DNA of 36,020 bases from Clostridiales bacterium (GCA_003522145.1 DPGD01000032.1:1-36020); one strand, 5' to 3'. Shown: positions 1-7,485, counted from the stretch's first letter. Numbers and translations: made by a program. The notes: generated from the letters alone by a model not told the origin.

Positions 1-74
1 CTATTTCATTTTACAATGAACCATATTTTTAAAATACTGCTTTCTTTGGCGATTTCGCCGCCAACCGGGGCGAA

Positions 75-111
75 GGAAAACTCCGGGCATCCTTCTCTTC
101 CGGAGTTTTCC
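75..111 (-). terminator. Candidate terminator hairpin after ddl
   Basis: A perfect 12-bp inverted repeat (75-86 against 100-111, arms GGAAAACTCCGG/CCGGAGTTTTCC) with a 13-nt loop lies 25 bases past the ddl stop. The only T-run lies inside the stem, so termination strength is uncertain. Nothing else gene-like is visible between base 1 and ddl. Confidence 0.35.
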
Positions 112-136
112 CCCTCTTCTGCTCCGTCTCTGTTTT

Positions 137-1339
137 TTATCCTTTGGAGCCTCTGCCCAGAACTGCCCCGGACAGCACATTGGTTTCAAAGGAATGCACC
201 ACATTCTGCATTCTTGTCTGCCGTTTGACGGCGATGGTCAGTATCCGGTCCAACAGCTCCTTATAACCGATGCCCAAAGGCTCCCACAAATAGAAGGAGA
301 GCGAGCCGGGAATGGTGTTGATTTCATTCAAATATATTTTTTCTTCGTCCAGATCCATCATAAAGTCGATTCTGGCAACGCCGCTGCATCCAAGACACCG
401 GAACGCCTTCACCGCCAAGGAACGGATATATTCCCTCTGTTCTTCGGAGATTTCTGCCGGAATCTTCCGCTTCAAAGAAGCCATTCCTTTGCTTCCGCCC
501 TTGCTTCCTTTGACCTTGCTGCCCTTGCCGCTGCTGATATATTTGTCCTCATAGCTCAAAATATCATCCGAATTACAGGGCTGTTCACACTCGGATGCCT
601 GGGCCTCGATTCGGTCTCCCAGAACCGCACAGTTGATCTCCTTCAGATGGAGAATCGCATGCTCCACCAGAACCGCCTCGGCATAGAGAAAGGCCTTCTC
701 CAACGCCTTTTTCAGCGCAGCCCGGTCTCTACCCTTGGAAATGCCGATGCTGGAGCCCAGATTGTAGGGCTTGACGATCATCGGATACCCGATCTCCTGT
801 TCCAGCTGATTCATCACACCTTCCGGATCTCTCTCGTAGTCGCCGGAAAGGCACCGCTTCCCTTTTAAGACCGGAATATCGTTGTAGGCAAGGACCGCCT
901 TCATGGCATACTTATCCATGCCCAAGGCCGAAGCATACACATCGCAGCCTGCATAGGGCACATTCAGAAGAGTCAGCAAGCCCTGCAAAGTGCCGTCCTC
1001 ACAGTTCGTTCCGTGAACAGCCGGCAACGCCACATCAAAAGAGGCTGCCACATTGTTGCCGAACCTTTTGGCCGGATAGCGGATCAGATTCACCGCTCCC
1101 CGCTCGCCCCGCACCGGCAAAACCCGGACCGCCCTTTTGAGCAACGCCGGAATATCCTTATAGTTTTCGATTTTTCCGGTTTCCTCTCCCGTATAGAACC
1201 GATTGTCCTTGGTGATGTACACCGGCACCACTTCATATTTTTCCTTGTCGATATATTCCGCCGCCTGCAACCCGGTAATTACCGAAATTTCATGCTCCAC
1301 GCTGTTTCCGCCGAAAAACAAACCCACTCTGATCTTCAT
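137..1339 (-). CDS. ddl: D-alanine--D-alanine ligase
   Basis: ATP-dependent ligase that makes D-Ala-D-Ala, the dipeptide that MurF adds to the peptidoglycan precursor; cytoplasmic. The 400-residue protein has the N-terminal GGNSVEHEIS motif (residues 10-19), the ATP-grasp segment MIVKPYNLGSSIGISKG (187-203) and the C-terminal metal-binding part DFMMD...YLNEINTIPGS (325-346), all typical of Ddl. An unusual Gly/Ser/Lys run (about residues 271-285, GKGSKVKGSKGGSKG) sits just before the conserved GMASL...RKIPAEIS segment, where clostridial Ddl proteins often have a flexible loop. The ATG at 1339 begins the recognisable family N-terminus. It lies 33 bases after murF on the same strand and is the last gene of the hydrolase-murF-ddl operon, so two successive steps of muropeptide assembly are co-expressed. 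Confidence 0.95.
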   Translation of the reverse strand: MKIRVGLFFGGNSVEHEISVITGLQAAEYIDKEKYEVVPVYITKDNRFYTGEETGKIENYKDIPALLKRAVRVLPVRGERGAVNLIRYPAKRFGNNVAASFDVALPAVHGTNCEDGTLQGLLTLLNVPYAGCDVYASALGMDKYAMKAVLAYNDIPVLKGKRCLSGDYERDPEGVMNQLEQEIGYPMIVKPYNLGSSIGISKGRDRAALKKALEKAFLYAEAVLVEHAILHLKEINCAVLGDRIEAQASECEQPCNSDDILSYEDKYISSGKGSKVKGSKGGSKGMASLKRKIPAEISEEQREYIRSLAVKAFRCLGCSGVARIDFMMDLDEEKIYLNEINTIPGSLSFYLWEPLGIGYKELLDRILTIAVKRQTRMQNVVHSFETNVLSGAVLGRGSKG

Positions 1340-1372
1340 GTTCCAACTCTCCTCTGTTTGCTCTTGGCAAAC

Positions 1373-2992
1373 TCAATAATTGTCCGGCAGATCGTTCTCC
1401 AAAAGAATGATCGGCTTTTCTCCACCGGTCGGAAGGCTGTATGCCACGGAAATCGCCTCTCCGATGGTTTCCGCCACATAAATTTTTTCCTTTGGAAAGC
1501 CGCCCTCCAAAAGTCCTTGCAAAATCGGCTCTGCCTGCCGTTTTCCAACCAGGATCGCATAGTCACAGGCCTTTGCCGCCTGTTTTCCGAAGGTCCGGTT
1601 GCATTCTTCCATTTTTTCGCCCAATTCCACCATGCCCGGCGTGACCAGAATCCGGAAGCCCTTGAAAAGCGCCAGCGTATCCAAAGCCGCTTTGGCACCG
1701 GTCGGGTTGGAATTGTAGGCATCGTCAATGAGGGCCACATTGCCCCGGTCAAGGAGTTGCAGCCGATGGGGCACGCTCTGCAATTTGCGCACCTGCGGGT
1801 ACAGCTCCTCGTAACTCATGCCCAACTCATGAGCCATAGCCAGTGCGCCCACGATATTCAGCACATTGTGCCGTCCGATAACCGGCGTGACAAAATCCGC
1901 ACGCTCTTCGTTGTGCACCAGCGTAAAGGAGGTTCCTTCCGAGGAAACCGACACATTTTCCGCATGGTAATCTCCCCTGCCGGCTCCTTCCAGACTATAC
2001 AGCACCTGTCTGCCCTTATAGTCCTCCTTCATCAGCTCTTCGCTGTCTGCATTCAGGCACACAAAGCCCTCCTCAGGCAGTGCCTTTGCCAACTCAAACT
2101 TGGTTTTGCGCACCCGCTCCTGGGTCAAAAATGTTTCCAGATGCTGCGGTCCCACCGAGGTGATGATTCCGTACCGGGGATGCACCAGATCGCACAGCTC
2201 CTTGATCTCCCCGACCCTTCTTGCTCCCATCTCGCAGACGAAAATCTCATGCAGAGGGGAAAGGTTTTCTCTGACCGTCTTTACCACGCCCATGGGCGTG
2301 TTGTAGTTTTCAGGCGTGCAAAGCACATTGTGTTTCGCAGAAAGCAGGGTGGTCAGAAAGAATTTGACGCTGGTTTTTCCATAGCTTCCGGTGATCCCGA
2401 TCACCTGCAGGTTCTTGTTTTCCCGCAACAGAGTCCTGGCTTCTTTTATATACCGGTTTCTTATGCCCGTTTCAACCGGCTTGTTGAGCAGATTGGCAAA
2501 CAGGACAAAAAAGGGGGCAATTCCTGTAATGGTCCCTTCAAAAACCAGCGCCCACCAGCCGTTCTTTACAAAATCTCCCTTCACAAATCCAGGGATCAGA
2601 AAAAGCGCCAGCACACCCGCTCCGAAAATCAGAAACGAGGTCAGGTTCAGCCGCTTCACCCGGTCGGTGAAAACCAGAGGCTTTTTCGCCTTTTTCGTCA
2701 GACGCCGATACCGGAAAAAAAGAGCAAGCCCTCCGAAAATCAGCGAAAAAACGCTGCCCGTCACATAAACGGCCCCTTGGGGGAACAGAAGATTGCCCAA
2801 AACCGTCAGAAGAACGCCCAAAAAGCAGGGCAAAAACAGTCGGAGAACCGCCGCTTTGTTTTTCCACAGCCACTTTCGCTCCATGTCGTTGTGGTAGGAA
2901 TTCAGTTGGAACATATGCAGATGGTAGATGTACGCCTCAAAAAACGCCGGGACGCCGAGAACCACCGGCAAAAGAGCAAAAAACAAACTCAT
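1373..2992 (-). CDS. murF: UDP-MurNAc-tripeptide--D-Ala-D-Ala ligase (MurF) with N-terminal membrane domain
   Basis: Mur ligase that joins D-Ala-D-Ala to the UDP-MurNAc-tripeptide. The catalytic part begins near residue 195: P-loop VIGITGSYGKTS (198-208), a central domain with EMGARRVGEI (254-263) and GPQHLETF (281-288), and the C-terminal domain with DDAYNSNPTG (423-432). Ordinary MurF proteins are soluble and about 450 residues long. This one is 539 residues, with a hydrophobic N-terminal region of roughly five membrane-spanning segments (about 1-20, 50-66, 78-93, 118-134, 152-168) in place of the usual MurE/MurF substrate-binding domain. The ligase is therefore likely held at the membrane. 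It starts 11 bases after the alpha/beta hydrolase and is followed 33 bases later by ddl, which supplies its substrate. The assignment as MurF rather than another Mur ligase rests on the C-terminal motif and on ddl next door. Confidence 0.9.
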   Translation of the reverse strand: MSLFFALLPVVLGVPAFFEAYIYHLHMFQLNSYHNDMERKWLWKNKAAVLRLFLPCFLGVLLTVLGNLLFPQGAVYVTGSVFSLIFGGLALFFRYRRLTKKAKKPLVFTDRVKRLNLTSFLIFGAGVLALFLIPGFVKGDFVKNGWWALVFEGTITGIAPFFVLFANLLNKPVETGIRNRYIKEARTLLRENKNLQVIGITGSYGKTSVKFFLTTLLSAKHNVLCTPENYNTPMGVVKTVRENLSPLHEIFVCEMGARRVGEIKELCDLVHPRYGIITSVGPQHLETFLTQERVRKTKFELAKALPEEGFVCLNADSEELMKEDYKGRQVLYSLEGAGRGDYHAENVSVSSEGTSFTLVHNEERADFVTPVIGRHNVLNIVGALAMAHELGMSYEELYPQVRKLQSVPHRLQLLDRGNVALIDDAYNSNPTGAKAALDTLALFKGFRILVTPGMVELGEKMEECNRTFGKQAAKACDYAILVGKRQAEPILQGLLEGGFPKEKIYVAETIGEAISVAYSLPTGGEKPIILLENDLPDNY

Positions 2993-3003
2993 GTCCTGTC
3001 TCC

Positions 3004-3759
3004 TTACAGTTTCATAAACGATGCCATCACACGGCGAAAAACTTCAGGGCTGTCCAAAAAGGAATAATGTCCCCCCTCCAGCACCACAAGCCCCGCATCC
3101 GGAATTTCCTTCTCCATGCGCTGTCCGTCGGCAAGAGGGGTTGCCGTATCGTTTCTGCCCCATATAAGAAGGGTAGGTGCCTGAAGCTTCGGAAGCAGGT
3201 GGCCAAGATCCTCCGAAACCGTGTTTTTGAGAACCTCCCGCATACGGGGAGAGGCCGCTTTGTAGTCTGCGGAGCTGTGCCGCAGGCGGTATGTTTCCAC
3301 CCTGTCTTTCCGGAAGACCTCCAAAAAGCATCGGCCGACCTTGTATTTCAGCCTCCGCAAGCGCTTCCGGAGGGTGTCTGCCGGTCTGATCCCGGCGCTG
3401 TCAATGAGAACGATCCTCTCCGTTTCAAAAGGAAGCTCCGACGGGTTCTCATGGAGTTTCAAAATGATGCGTCCGCCGAAAGAATGGCCGATCAGCGTCA
3501 CCTTTTGGATGCCGACCTTCCCTGCAAACTCTTTTACAAAGGCGGCATAGTCTCCCACCGTCCAGTTTTCCTTCGGCTCTTCGCTCTTTCCGAATCCTGG
3601 CAAATCCGGGGTGAATACATGGTACTTTTGGGAAAGCTGGGCTGAAATCGGCCGATACACCTGCGTATTTGTCCCCCAACCCTCTAAAATCAGCACATCC
3701 TCCGCACCGCATCCCTCCACAGTGTAATAGACCTTCAGACCCTTTACGGTGACCTCCAT
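3004..3759 (-). CDS. Alpha/beta-fold hydrolase
   Basis: A cytoplasmic alpha/beta hydrolase of 251 residues with no signal peptide. Visible family features are the nucleophile elbow GHSFGG (Ser93), an acid residue in GRNDTATPL (Asp204) and the histidine in EGGHYSFLD (His231), giving a complete Ser-Asp-His triad; PDLPGFGKS (51-59) is also typical. The substrate cannot be read from the sequence. I chose the ATG at 3759 because GACAGGAGG lies just upstream of it; an in-frame ATG at 3840 is upstream of the promoter and has no ribosome site. It is the first gene of the operon with murF and ddl, so a role in cell-envelope metabolism is possible but only inferred. Confidence 0.85.
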   Translation of the reverse strand: MEVTVKGLKVYYTVEGCGAEDVLILEGWGTNTQVYRPISAQLSQKYHVFTPDLPGFGKSEEPKENWTVGDYAAFVKEFAGKVGIQKVTLIGHSFGGRIILKLHENPSELPFETERIVLIDSAGIRPADTLRKRLRRLKYKVGRCFLEVFRKDRVETYRLRHSSADYKAASPRMREVLKNTVSEDLGHLLPKLQAPTLLIWGRNDTATPLADGQRMEKEIPDAGLVVLEGGHYSFLDSPEVFRRVMASFMKL

Positions 3760-3793
3760 GTGCTTTTCCTCCTGTCCCTCTACAATCCAGTAT

Positions 3794-3822
3794 ATTATAG
3801 CACACCGCTCCGGTGAATTCAA
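3794..3822 (-). promoter_or_regulatory. Sigma-A promoter of the hydrolase-murF-ddl operon
   Basis: On the minus strand: -35 TTGAAT (3817-3822), a 17-bp spacer and -10 TATAAT (3794-3799) preceded by TGC (extended -10). It lies 34 bases before the ATG at 3759. Confidence 0.8.
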
Positions 3823-3824
3823 GA

Positions 3825-3862
3825 GAAAAAAGCCCGGCAAAACGCTTTTTTCGTTTTGCCGG
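3825..3862 (-). terminator. Intrinsic terminator of the prmC-GH43 operon
   Basis: Arms CCGGCAAAACG (3834-3844) and CGTTTTGCCGG (3852-3862) form a perfect 11-bp stem with a 7-nt loop. On the minus strand the stem is followed by GCTTTTTTCTC. It ends only a few bases before the next operon's -35 box. Confidence 0.85.
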
Positions 3863-3874
3863 AGCCGTTCCGGT

Positions 3875-4753
3875 TCAGGTCATTTTCACCGGCAGAATGT
3901 TTCCCTGCCCGTCAAAATACAGGTCATCCATACACAAGATCCGGTCATGGGGATTCAAATCGCCCACAAGGCGTCTGTGGTAGACGATCTTCCACTGATC
4001 CTCCCCGGTCTGCAGATAACCGTGATGTCCTGGACCCTCTGCGACCGGAGGCTGAGAAAACAAGACCTTTTGAGGCTCTTCAAAGGGACCGAAGGGCGAA
4101 TCGGCCCGGCAGGCAAGGACTCCGTAACTGGAATTTGTCCAACCGCCCGTGCTGTACATAAAGTGATAATCGTTCTTTCTTTTCAGCATGCAGGGGCCTT
4201 CCACATAGTCTTTCGGCGTGATCTCCTTAAAAATTTCACCGTCGGGCAAAGGAGAAAAACCGTCCATCCGGTCGTTCATCAGCGCCACCACACAGTGCCT
4301 CCAGCCTCCGAAATAGAGATAGATCCTGCCGTCGTCATCCTTGAAAAGATGTGCATCAATGGGTTGAGCGCCAAAGACAAAATGATCCAAAAGGGGCTTT
4401 CCCAAATATCCCCGGAAGGGGCCCTTCGGATCGTCCGAAACGGCAATTTCCAATCCTCCCGGCTCTTCGTCCTTCTGAATGTTGTTGGAGGCAAAAATCA
4501 GATAATACTTGCCGTTCTTGTCGATTACCGTCGGTGCCCAGACCGCATGGGTCACATAGGGAAAGCCGGACATATCCAGAATGCCCTTCTCGGTATGCAG
4601 TTCCCGGTCCTGCCCGAACCAGACGCAGTCTAAATTTGTTTGCTGCTCAAAGGGGAGCGAACGGGTCACATATATGTAATTCACACCGTCATAGGTACGC
4701 GCTTCGGGATCGGCATACCACTCTTTGGAGAGAGGATTTTTATTTTCTGTCAT
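3875..4753 (-). CDS. Glycoside hydrolase family 43-like protein (arabinosidase/xylosidase type)
   Basis: A five-bladed beta-propeller glycosidase of the GH43 type, 292 residues, without a signal peptide, so probably acting on imported oligosaccharides in the cytoplasm. The three family carboxylates can be placed: base Asp15 in YADPEA, the pKa-modulating Asp133 in PIDAHLF, and acid Glu185 in VEGPCML. APTVIDKNGKYYLIF (73-87) and GPGHHGYL (240-247) also fit blade motifs. It is short, a single catalytic domain with no carbohydrate-binding module. Its start overlaps the prmC stop by four bases (ATGA), so it is translationally coupled to a release-factor methyltransferase, an odd partner with no obvious functional link. 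Arabinan, xylan or another pentose glycan is possible; the substrate cannot be told from sequence. Confidence 0.85.
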   Translation of the reverse strand: MTENKNPLSKEWYADPEARTYDGVNYIYVTRSLPFEQQTNLDCVWFGQDRELHTEKGILDMSGFPYVTHAVWAPTVIDKNGKYYLIFASNNIQKDEEPGGLEIAVSDDPKGPFRGYLGKPLLDHFVFGAQPIDAHLFKDDDGRIYLYFGGWRHCVVALMNDRMDGFSPLPDGEIFKEITPKDYVEGPCMLKRKNDYHFMYSTGGWTNSSYGVLACRADSPFGPFEEPQKVLFSQPPVAEGPGHHGYLQTGEDQWKIVYHRRLVGDLNPHDRILCMDDLYFDGQGNILPVKMT

Positions 4754-5508
4754 GTAGATTCATTCCTTTCTAAAACCTGTATGGGTCCCGGTGTGATCAC
4801 TGCCACCCGATCGTTTTTTCCGTAATCCTTGTATATTTCAAAAGAAAACCCGTGCCTTTCACACAGCTTCGAGAGTAAGGCTCTCTGATCGTAGCCGATC
4901 TCAAACACCATTTTCCCCCATTCCTTGAGATGCCTCGGGCAAATCTCCAGAAACAGTCTGTAAAAATCGCCCCCGTCCAAGCCCCCGTCAAAGGCGATCC
5001 TCGGTTCATACCGGCATTCCTCTTCCAGTGTATCCACGATGGAAGAAACCACATACGGAGGATTTGAAACAATCAAATCGAACCGTTCCTCCGGCAAACC
5101 GTCCTTTTTCACATCCGCCAAGAGAAAGGTGCACCGATCATACACCCCGTTCTGCAGGGCATTCTTTTTGGCCACCTCCAGCGCCTCTTCACTGATATCC
5201 AAAAGAACCGCCTCGGTATTCCTGCTGTGACAAAGGGTGGAAATGGCAATACAGCCCGAACCGCAGCAAAGGTCCAGAAATCTTCCGCCCTCCGGCAAGA
5301 GCTTCAGCGCCCATTCCACCACCCGTTCGGTATCCGGCCGGGGAATCAGCACGGCAGGACTGACACTGTATTTTTCAGCGAAAAAAACGGTATCGCCCAG
5401 AATGTACGCCAGGGGCTCTTTGGCCGCCAGACGGGCTTCGGCCTGACGCCGCAGATCGGTGTCGATGCCGAAGTACTCATCCAAAAGCCGTTCTTCCAAG
5501 TTTTTCAA
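4750..5508 (-). CDS. prmC: Peptide chain release factor N5-glutamine methyltransferase (PrmC/HemK)
   Basis: SAM-dependent enzyme that methylates the Gln of the GGQ motif in release factors RF1/RF2. The 252-residue protein has the hallmark IPRPDTE (55-61), the SAM-binding DLCCGSGCIAIS (79-90) and the catalytic NPPY (149-152). The start is a TTG at 5508, chosen because GAAAGGGGAG sits just upstream and the promoter immediately precedes it; no suitable ATG exists. The N-terminal helical domain is on the short side for the family. PrmC is commonly beside prfA, but no release factor gene is present here; the partner is the GH43 gene. Confidence 0.92.
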   Translation of the reverse strand: MKNLEERLLDEYFGIDTDLRRQAEARLAAKEPLAYILGDTVFFAEKYSVSPAVLIPRPDTERVVEWALKLLPEGGRFLDLCCGSGCIAISTLCHSRNTEAVLLDISEEALEVAKKNALQNGVYDRCTFLLADVKKDGLPEERFDLIVSNPPYVVSSIVDTLEEECRYEPRIAFDGGLDGGDFYRLFLEICPRHLKEWGKMVFEIGYDQRALLSKLCERHGFSFEIYKDYGKNDRVAVITPGPIQVLERNEST

Positions 5509-5534
5509 CCAAGCTCTCCCCTTTCGCCGGGGGC

Positions 5535-5564
5535 ATTATACCACAGATTCTTTTGAAAAGTCAA
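5535..5564 (-). promoter_or_regulatory. Sigma-A promoter of prmC-GH43
   Basis: Minus strand: -35 TTGACT (5559-5564), an 18-bp spacer and -10 TATAAT (5535-5540), 26 bases before the TTG start. Confidence 0.8.
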
Positions 5565-5715
5565 GGGATGCCCTGCTTTTTTTGAAGCTCGGCGTTTTCG
5601 GCGGTTTTCTCTGTAATTTCCAAAAATTTTCTGGCAGAAGAAAAATAAAAGTCCTTCAACAAAGACACAATAAAAAACACACCGTTGAACGATGGAAAGG
5701 ATATTCAAAACAAAA

Positions 5716-6153
5716 ATGAAGAAAAAAGACGATACCAATCAATTATATAACGAGATCTATCGGAACGCCGCCATGGGCGCCGGCACGACCAAGCATCTTT
5801 TAAGCAGCAAAAGAGGGGAAAAAATGACCGAATGTCTGCAAAAACAGCACGCAGAATATACTGCGGTCTGCAGGAATGCCGAAAATGCTTTGAAGGACCG
5901 GGGAGAAAAGATCAAAGGGCTTTCCAAAGCCGCCAAAATGCGTACGGACGCCGCCGTTTCACTGAATCTGCTTCTGGGCCGCTCCGACAGTCATGTGGCC
6001 CAGATGATGATGACCGGTTCCACCATGGGGGTTGTCAATGCCGAAAAAAAGCTGACCAAATATGAAAACGCAGAAGCTTCCGCCAAAGCCCTGATGCAGC
6101 ATCTTTCTGATTTTGAGCTTTCCACTGTAGAAAAAATGAAACCCTTTCTTTAA
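5716..6153 (+). CDS. Small helical protein of unknown function
   Basis: I do not recognise this family with confidence. The reading frame has normal codon usage for the window and ends in TAA at 6151-6153. From the ATG at 5716 it is 145 residues, almost wholly polar and predicted helical, with no signal peptide or membrane segment. Three patches (MGAGTTKHLLS, LNLLLGRSDSHVAQMM and TGSTMGVVNAEKKLTKYENAEASAK) suggest a helical bundle. The start is uncertain: an ATG at 5692 is in frame but lacks a ribosome site, whereas the ATG at 5716 has GGAAAGGA rather far upstream (about 14 bases). It stands alone between the prmC promoter and a strong promoter for the next gene. No function is proposed. Confidence 0.6.
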   Translation: MKKKDDTNQLYNEIYRNAAMGAGTTKHLLSSKRGEKMTECLQKQHAEYTAVCRNAENALKDRGEKIKGLSKAAKMRTDAAVSLNLLLGRSDSHVAQMMMTGSTMGVVNAEKKLTKYENAEASAKALMQHLSDFELSTVEKMKPFL

Positions 6154-6167
6154 GCCGCTCTTTTCCC

Positions 6168-6196
6168 TTGACAAATTGCGGTTTTCCTGATATACT
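6168..6196 (+). promoter_or_regulatory. Consensus sigma-A promoter of the acidic membrane protein gene
   Basis: TTGACA (6168-6173), a 17-bp spacer and TATACT (6191-6196), 34 bases before the ATG at 6231. Confidence 0.85.
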
Positions 6197-6230
6197 CTCC
6201 TCAAGATTTACAGCTTGCGGAGGCTATACC

Positions 6231-6629
6231 ATGAAAAAAGTGTTGCTTTTTCCTCCTTTTTTCGCCTTTTTATCGCTTTTCACTCTTTTTTCCTATGCGG
6301 ACGATGCCGGAACTTCCGGCGGTTTGGATGTAGGTCAGACCATTCTCTATGTCGTCCTCGTCCTTGCCTTCTGTGCAGGCTTACTCATCATTTCCAAATG
6401 GAGCGCAAAAATCCGTCAAAGAGACGAACAGCTTGCCATGGAACGGGCAAAATTTGAAGAAGAGCAGCGGCAAAACGGCTCTTCGGAAGCGTCCGCCGAG
6501 GGAGAAGACGAAGCAGAAGAAGAAGAAGAGGAAAATGGAAAAGAAAGTGACGGGAAGCCGGACGGAGCCGAACCGGCAGTTGGGGAGGACTCCGAAAATT
6601 CCTGCCCGCCGGAGGATTCCTCAAAATAA
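6231..6629 (+). CDS. Small membrane protein with acidic cytoplasmic tail
   Basis: 132 residues from the ATG at 6231, which follows GCGGAGG by eight bases. Layout: a cleavable-looking signal peptide (MKKVLLFPP...LFSYADD, 1-23), a short Gly-rich outside stretch, one membrane helix (about 34-54, TILYVVLVLAFCAGLLIIS), a charged helix, then a Glu/Asp/Ser-rich low-complexity tail (about 81-132) with runs such as EDEAEEEEEEN. Such one-helix proteins in Gram-positives are sometimes called FliO/YjzC-like, but I see no diagnostic motif and make no assignment. It has its own promoter and a strong terminator and sits directly upstream of spoIIGA; whether it is linked to sporulation is unknown. Confidence 0.7.
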   Translation: MKKVLLFPPFFAFLSLFTLFSYADDAGTSGGLDVGQTILYVVLVLAFCAGLLIISKWSAKIRQRDEQLAMERAKFEEEQRQNGSSEASAEGEDEAEEEEEENGKESDGKPDGAEPAVGEDSENSCPPEDSSK

Positions 6630-6639
6630 AAAACCAAAC

Positions 6640-6673
6640 AAAAAAGTCTGTCGTTCTTTCGACAGGCTTTTTT
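6640..6673 (+). terminator. Intrinsic terminator between the acidic membrane protein and spoIIGA
   Basis: Arms 6640-6653 (AAAAAAGTCTGTCG) and 6660-6673 (CGACAGGCTTTTTT) pair over 14 bp with one G-T pair and a 6-nt loop, ending in a T-run. It lies 10 bases past the preceding stop codon. Confidence 0.85.
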
Positions 6674-6691
6674 ATTTTCCGGTGCTACACT
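6658..6691 (+). promoter_or_regulatory. Putative Spo0A-controlled promoter of spoIIGA-sigE
   Basis: TTCGACA at 6658-6664 is the exact reverse complement of the Spo0A box TGTCGAA. Twenty-one bases downstream is TGCTACACT (6683-6691), an extended -10 without a good -35. In Bacillus the spoIIG promoter is a sigma-A promoter with an over-long spacer activated by Spo0A bound near -35, so this arrangement fits, but it is inferred from motif and position only. Confidence 0.45.
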
Positions 6692-6726
6692 TAGAACGGA
6701 AGAATCGGAAAAGGACGGTAACGCCT

Positions 6727-7485
6727 ATGGAAATCTATGGAGATCTATACGCTCTGCTGAACTTTTTGGCAGATGGACTGCTGTTGCTTTTAGGGGGAAA
6801 GCTGCAGTCCAGGCCTTTGAAAAAGCGCCGGATTCTCCTTTCCGCCGGAGTGGGTGGGCTTTACGCCTTTCTCTCGCTCTTTCTCCCCTCTTATAAACCC
6901 CTTCTTCTTTTTCTCTCCTTTGCCGTTTCCCTTCTGATGGTGCGTATCGCCTATCCCTACGAAGGTTTCCGGAACTATCTTCTCTCCTGTCTCTTCTTTT
7001 ACATATCCGCCATTCTTCTGAGCGGCGGATTGCAGCTGTTCCTTGCCGCCGTGGGGCAGGTTCTTTCTCCCCTTTGGGCAAGCATACTGCTTCTTTTCTT
7101 CCTGTCTGCCGCCTTTATGTTCAGTCTGCTCTTTGCGGAAGTGCTGAAGAGGCGCCAGCTTCACAAAAAGGCAGACCTGCATTTTACATACAAGGGAAAA
7201 TCCTATTCCTGCTCGGCCTTTGCCGACAGCGGAAATCTGCTGTGCGACACAGAGACCGGGCTCCCGGTCATCCTTCTCTCCGATTGCTTTTTTGCCGAAA
7301 CGCCGGAGGACACAGATCGTTTCGTTCTGGTGAAAACCGTCACCTCCAGTCGGTTTCTCCCTCTTTTTACCCCGGCTTCTCTCTTTGTGAACGGCAAAGA
7401 AAAAAGAGCTCTTTTAGCCAAAGCCGATTCCGTAAAGGATTTTGGCGGCTGTCCGGCGCTTCTGCCCACCGAACTGCTGTTGTAG
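6727..7485 (+). CDS. spoIIGA: Sporulation sigma-E factor-processing peptidase SpoIIGA
   Basis: Membrane aspartic protease that removes the pro-sequence of sigma-E in the mother cell after asymmetric division. The 252-residue protein starts MEIYGDLYALLNFLADGLLL, a typical SpoIIGA N-terminus, and has about five membrane helices in residues 1-140, followed by a soluble protease domain. The catalytic Asp is in FADSGNLLCD (Asp167) and GLPVILL (178-184) follows, as in the family. The C-terminal ALLPTELL matches the usual end. I chose the ATG at 6727 because GGAAAAGGACGG precedes it and the family N-terminus begins there; the open frame extends much further upstream only by chance. It is followed 45 bases later by sigE, its substrate. 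Confidence 0.93.
   Translation: MEIYGDLYALLNFLADGLLLLLGGKLQSRPLKKRRILLSAGVGGLYAFLSLFLPSYKPLLLFLSFAVSLLMVRIAYPYEGFRNYLLSCLFFYISAILLSGGLQLFLAAVGQVLSPLWASILLLFFLSAAFMFSLLFAEVLKRRQLHKKADLHFTYKGKSYSCSAFADSGNLLCDTETGLPVILLSDCFFAETPEDTDRFVLVKTVTSSRFLPLFTPASLFVNGKEKRALLAKADSVKDFGGCPALLPTELLL

Noticed and set aside
1013..3067. Long plus-strand open frame of 684 codons opposite murF and ddl
   Set aside because: It is antisense to two clearly identified ligases, has low-complexity Gln/His/Arg-rich composition and no ribosome site. The same applies to long frames opposite uvrB (24423-25793), uvrA (27580-28926) and the acidic tail of the ATPase-like gene (14947-16200).
5505..5738. Minus-strand 77-codon frame upstream of prmC
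   Set aside because: It covers the prmC promoter and ribosome site and overlaps the start of the plus-strand gene at 5716.
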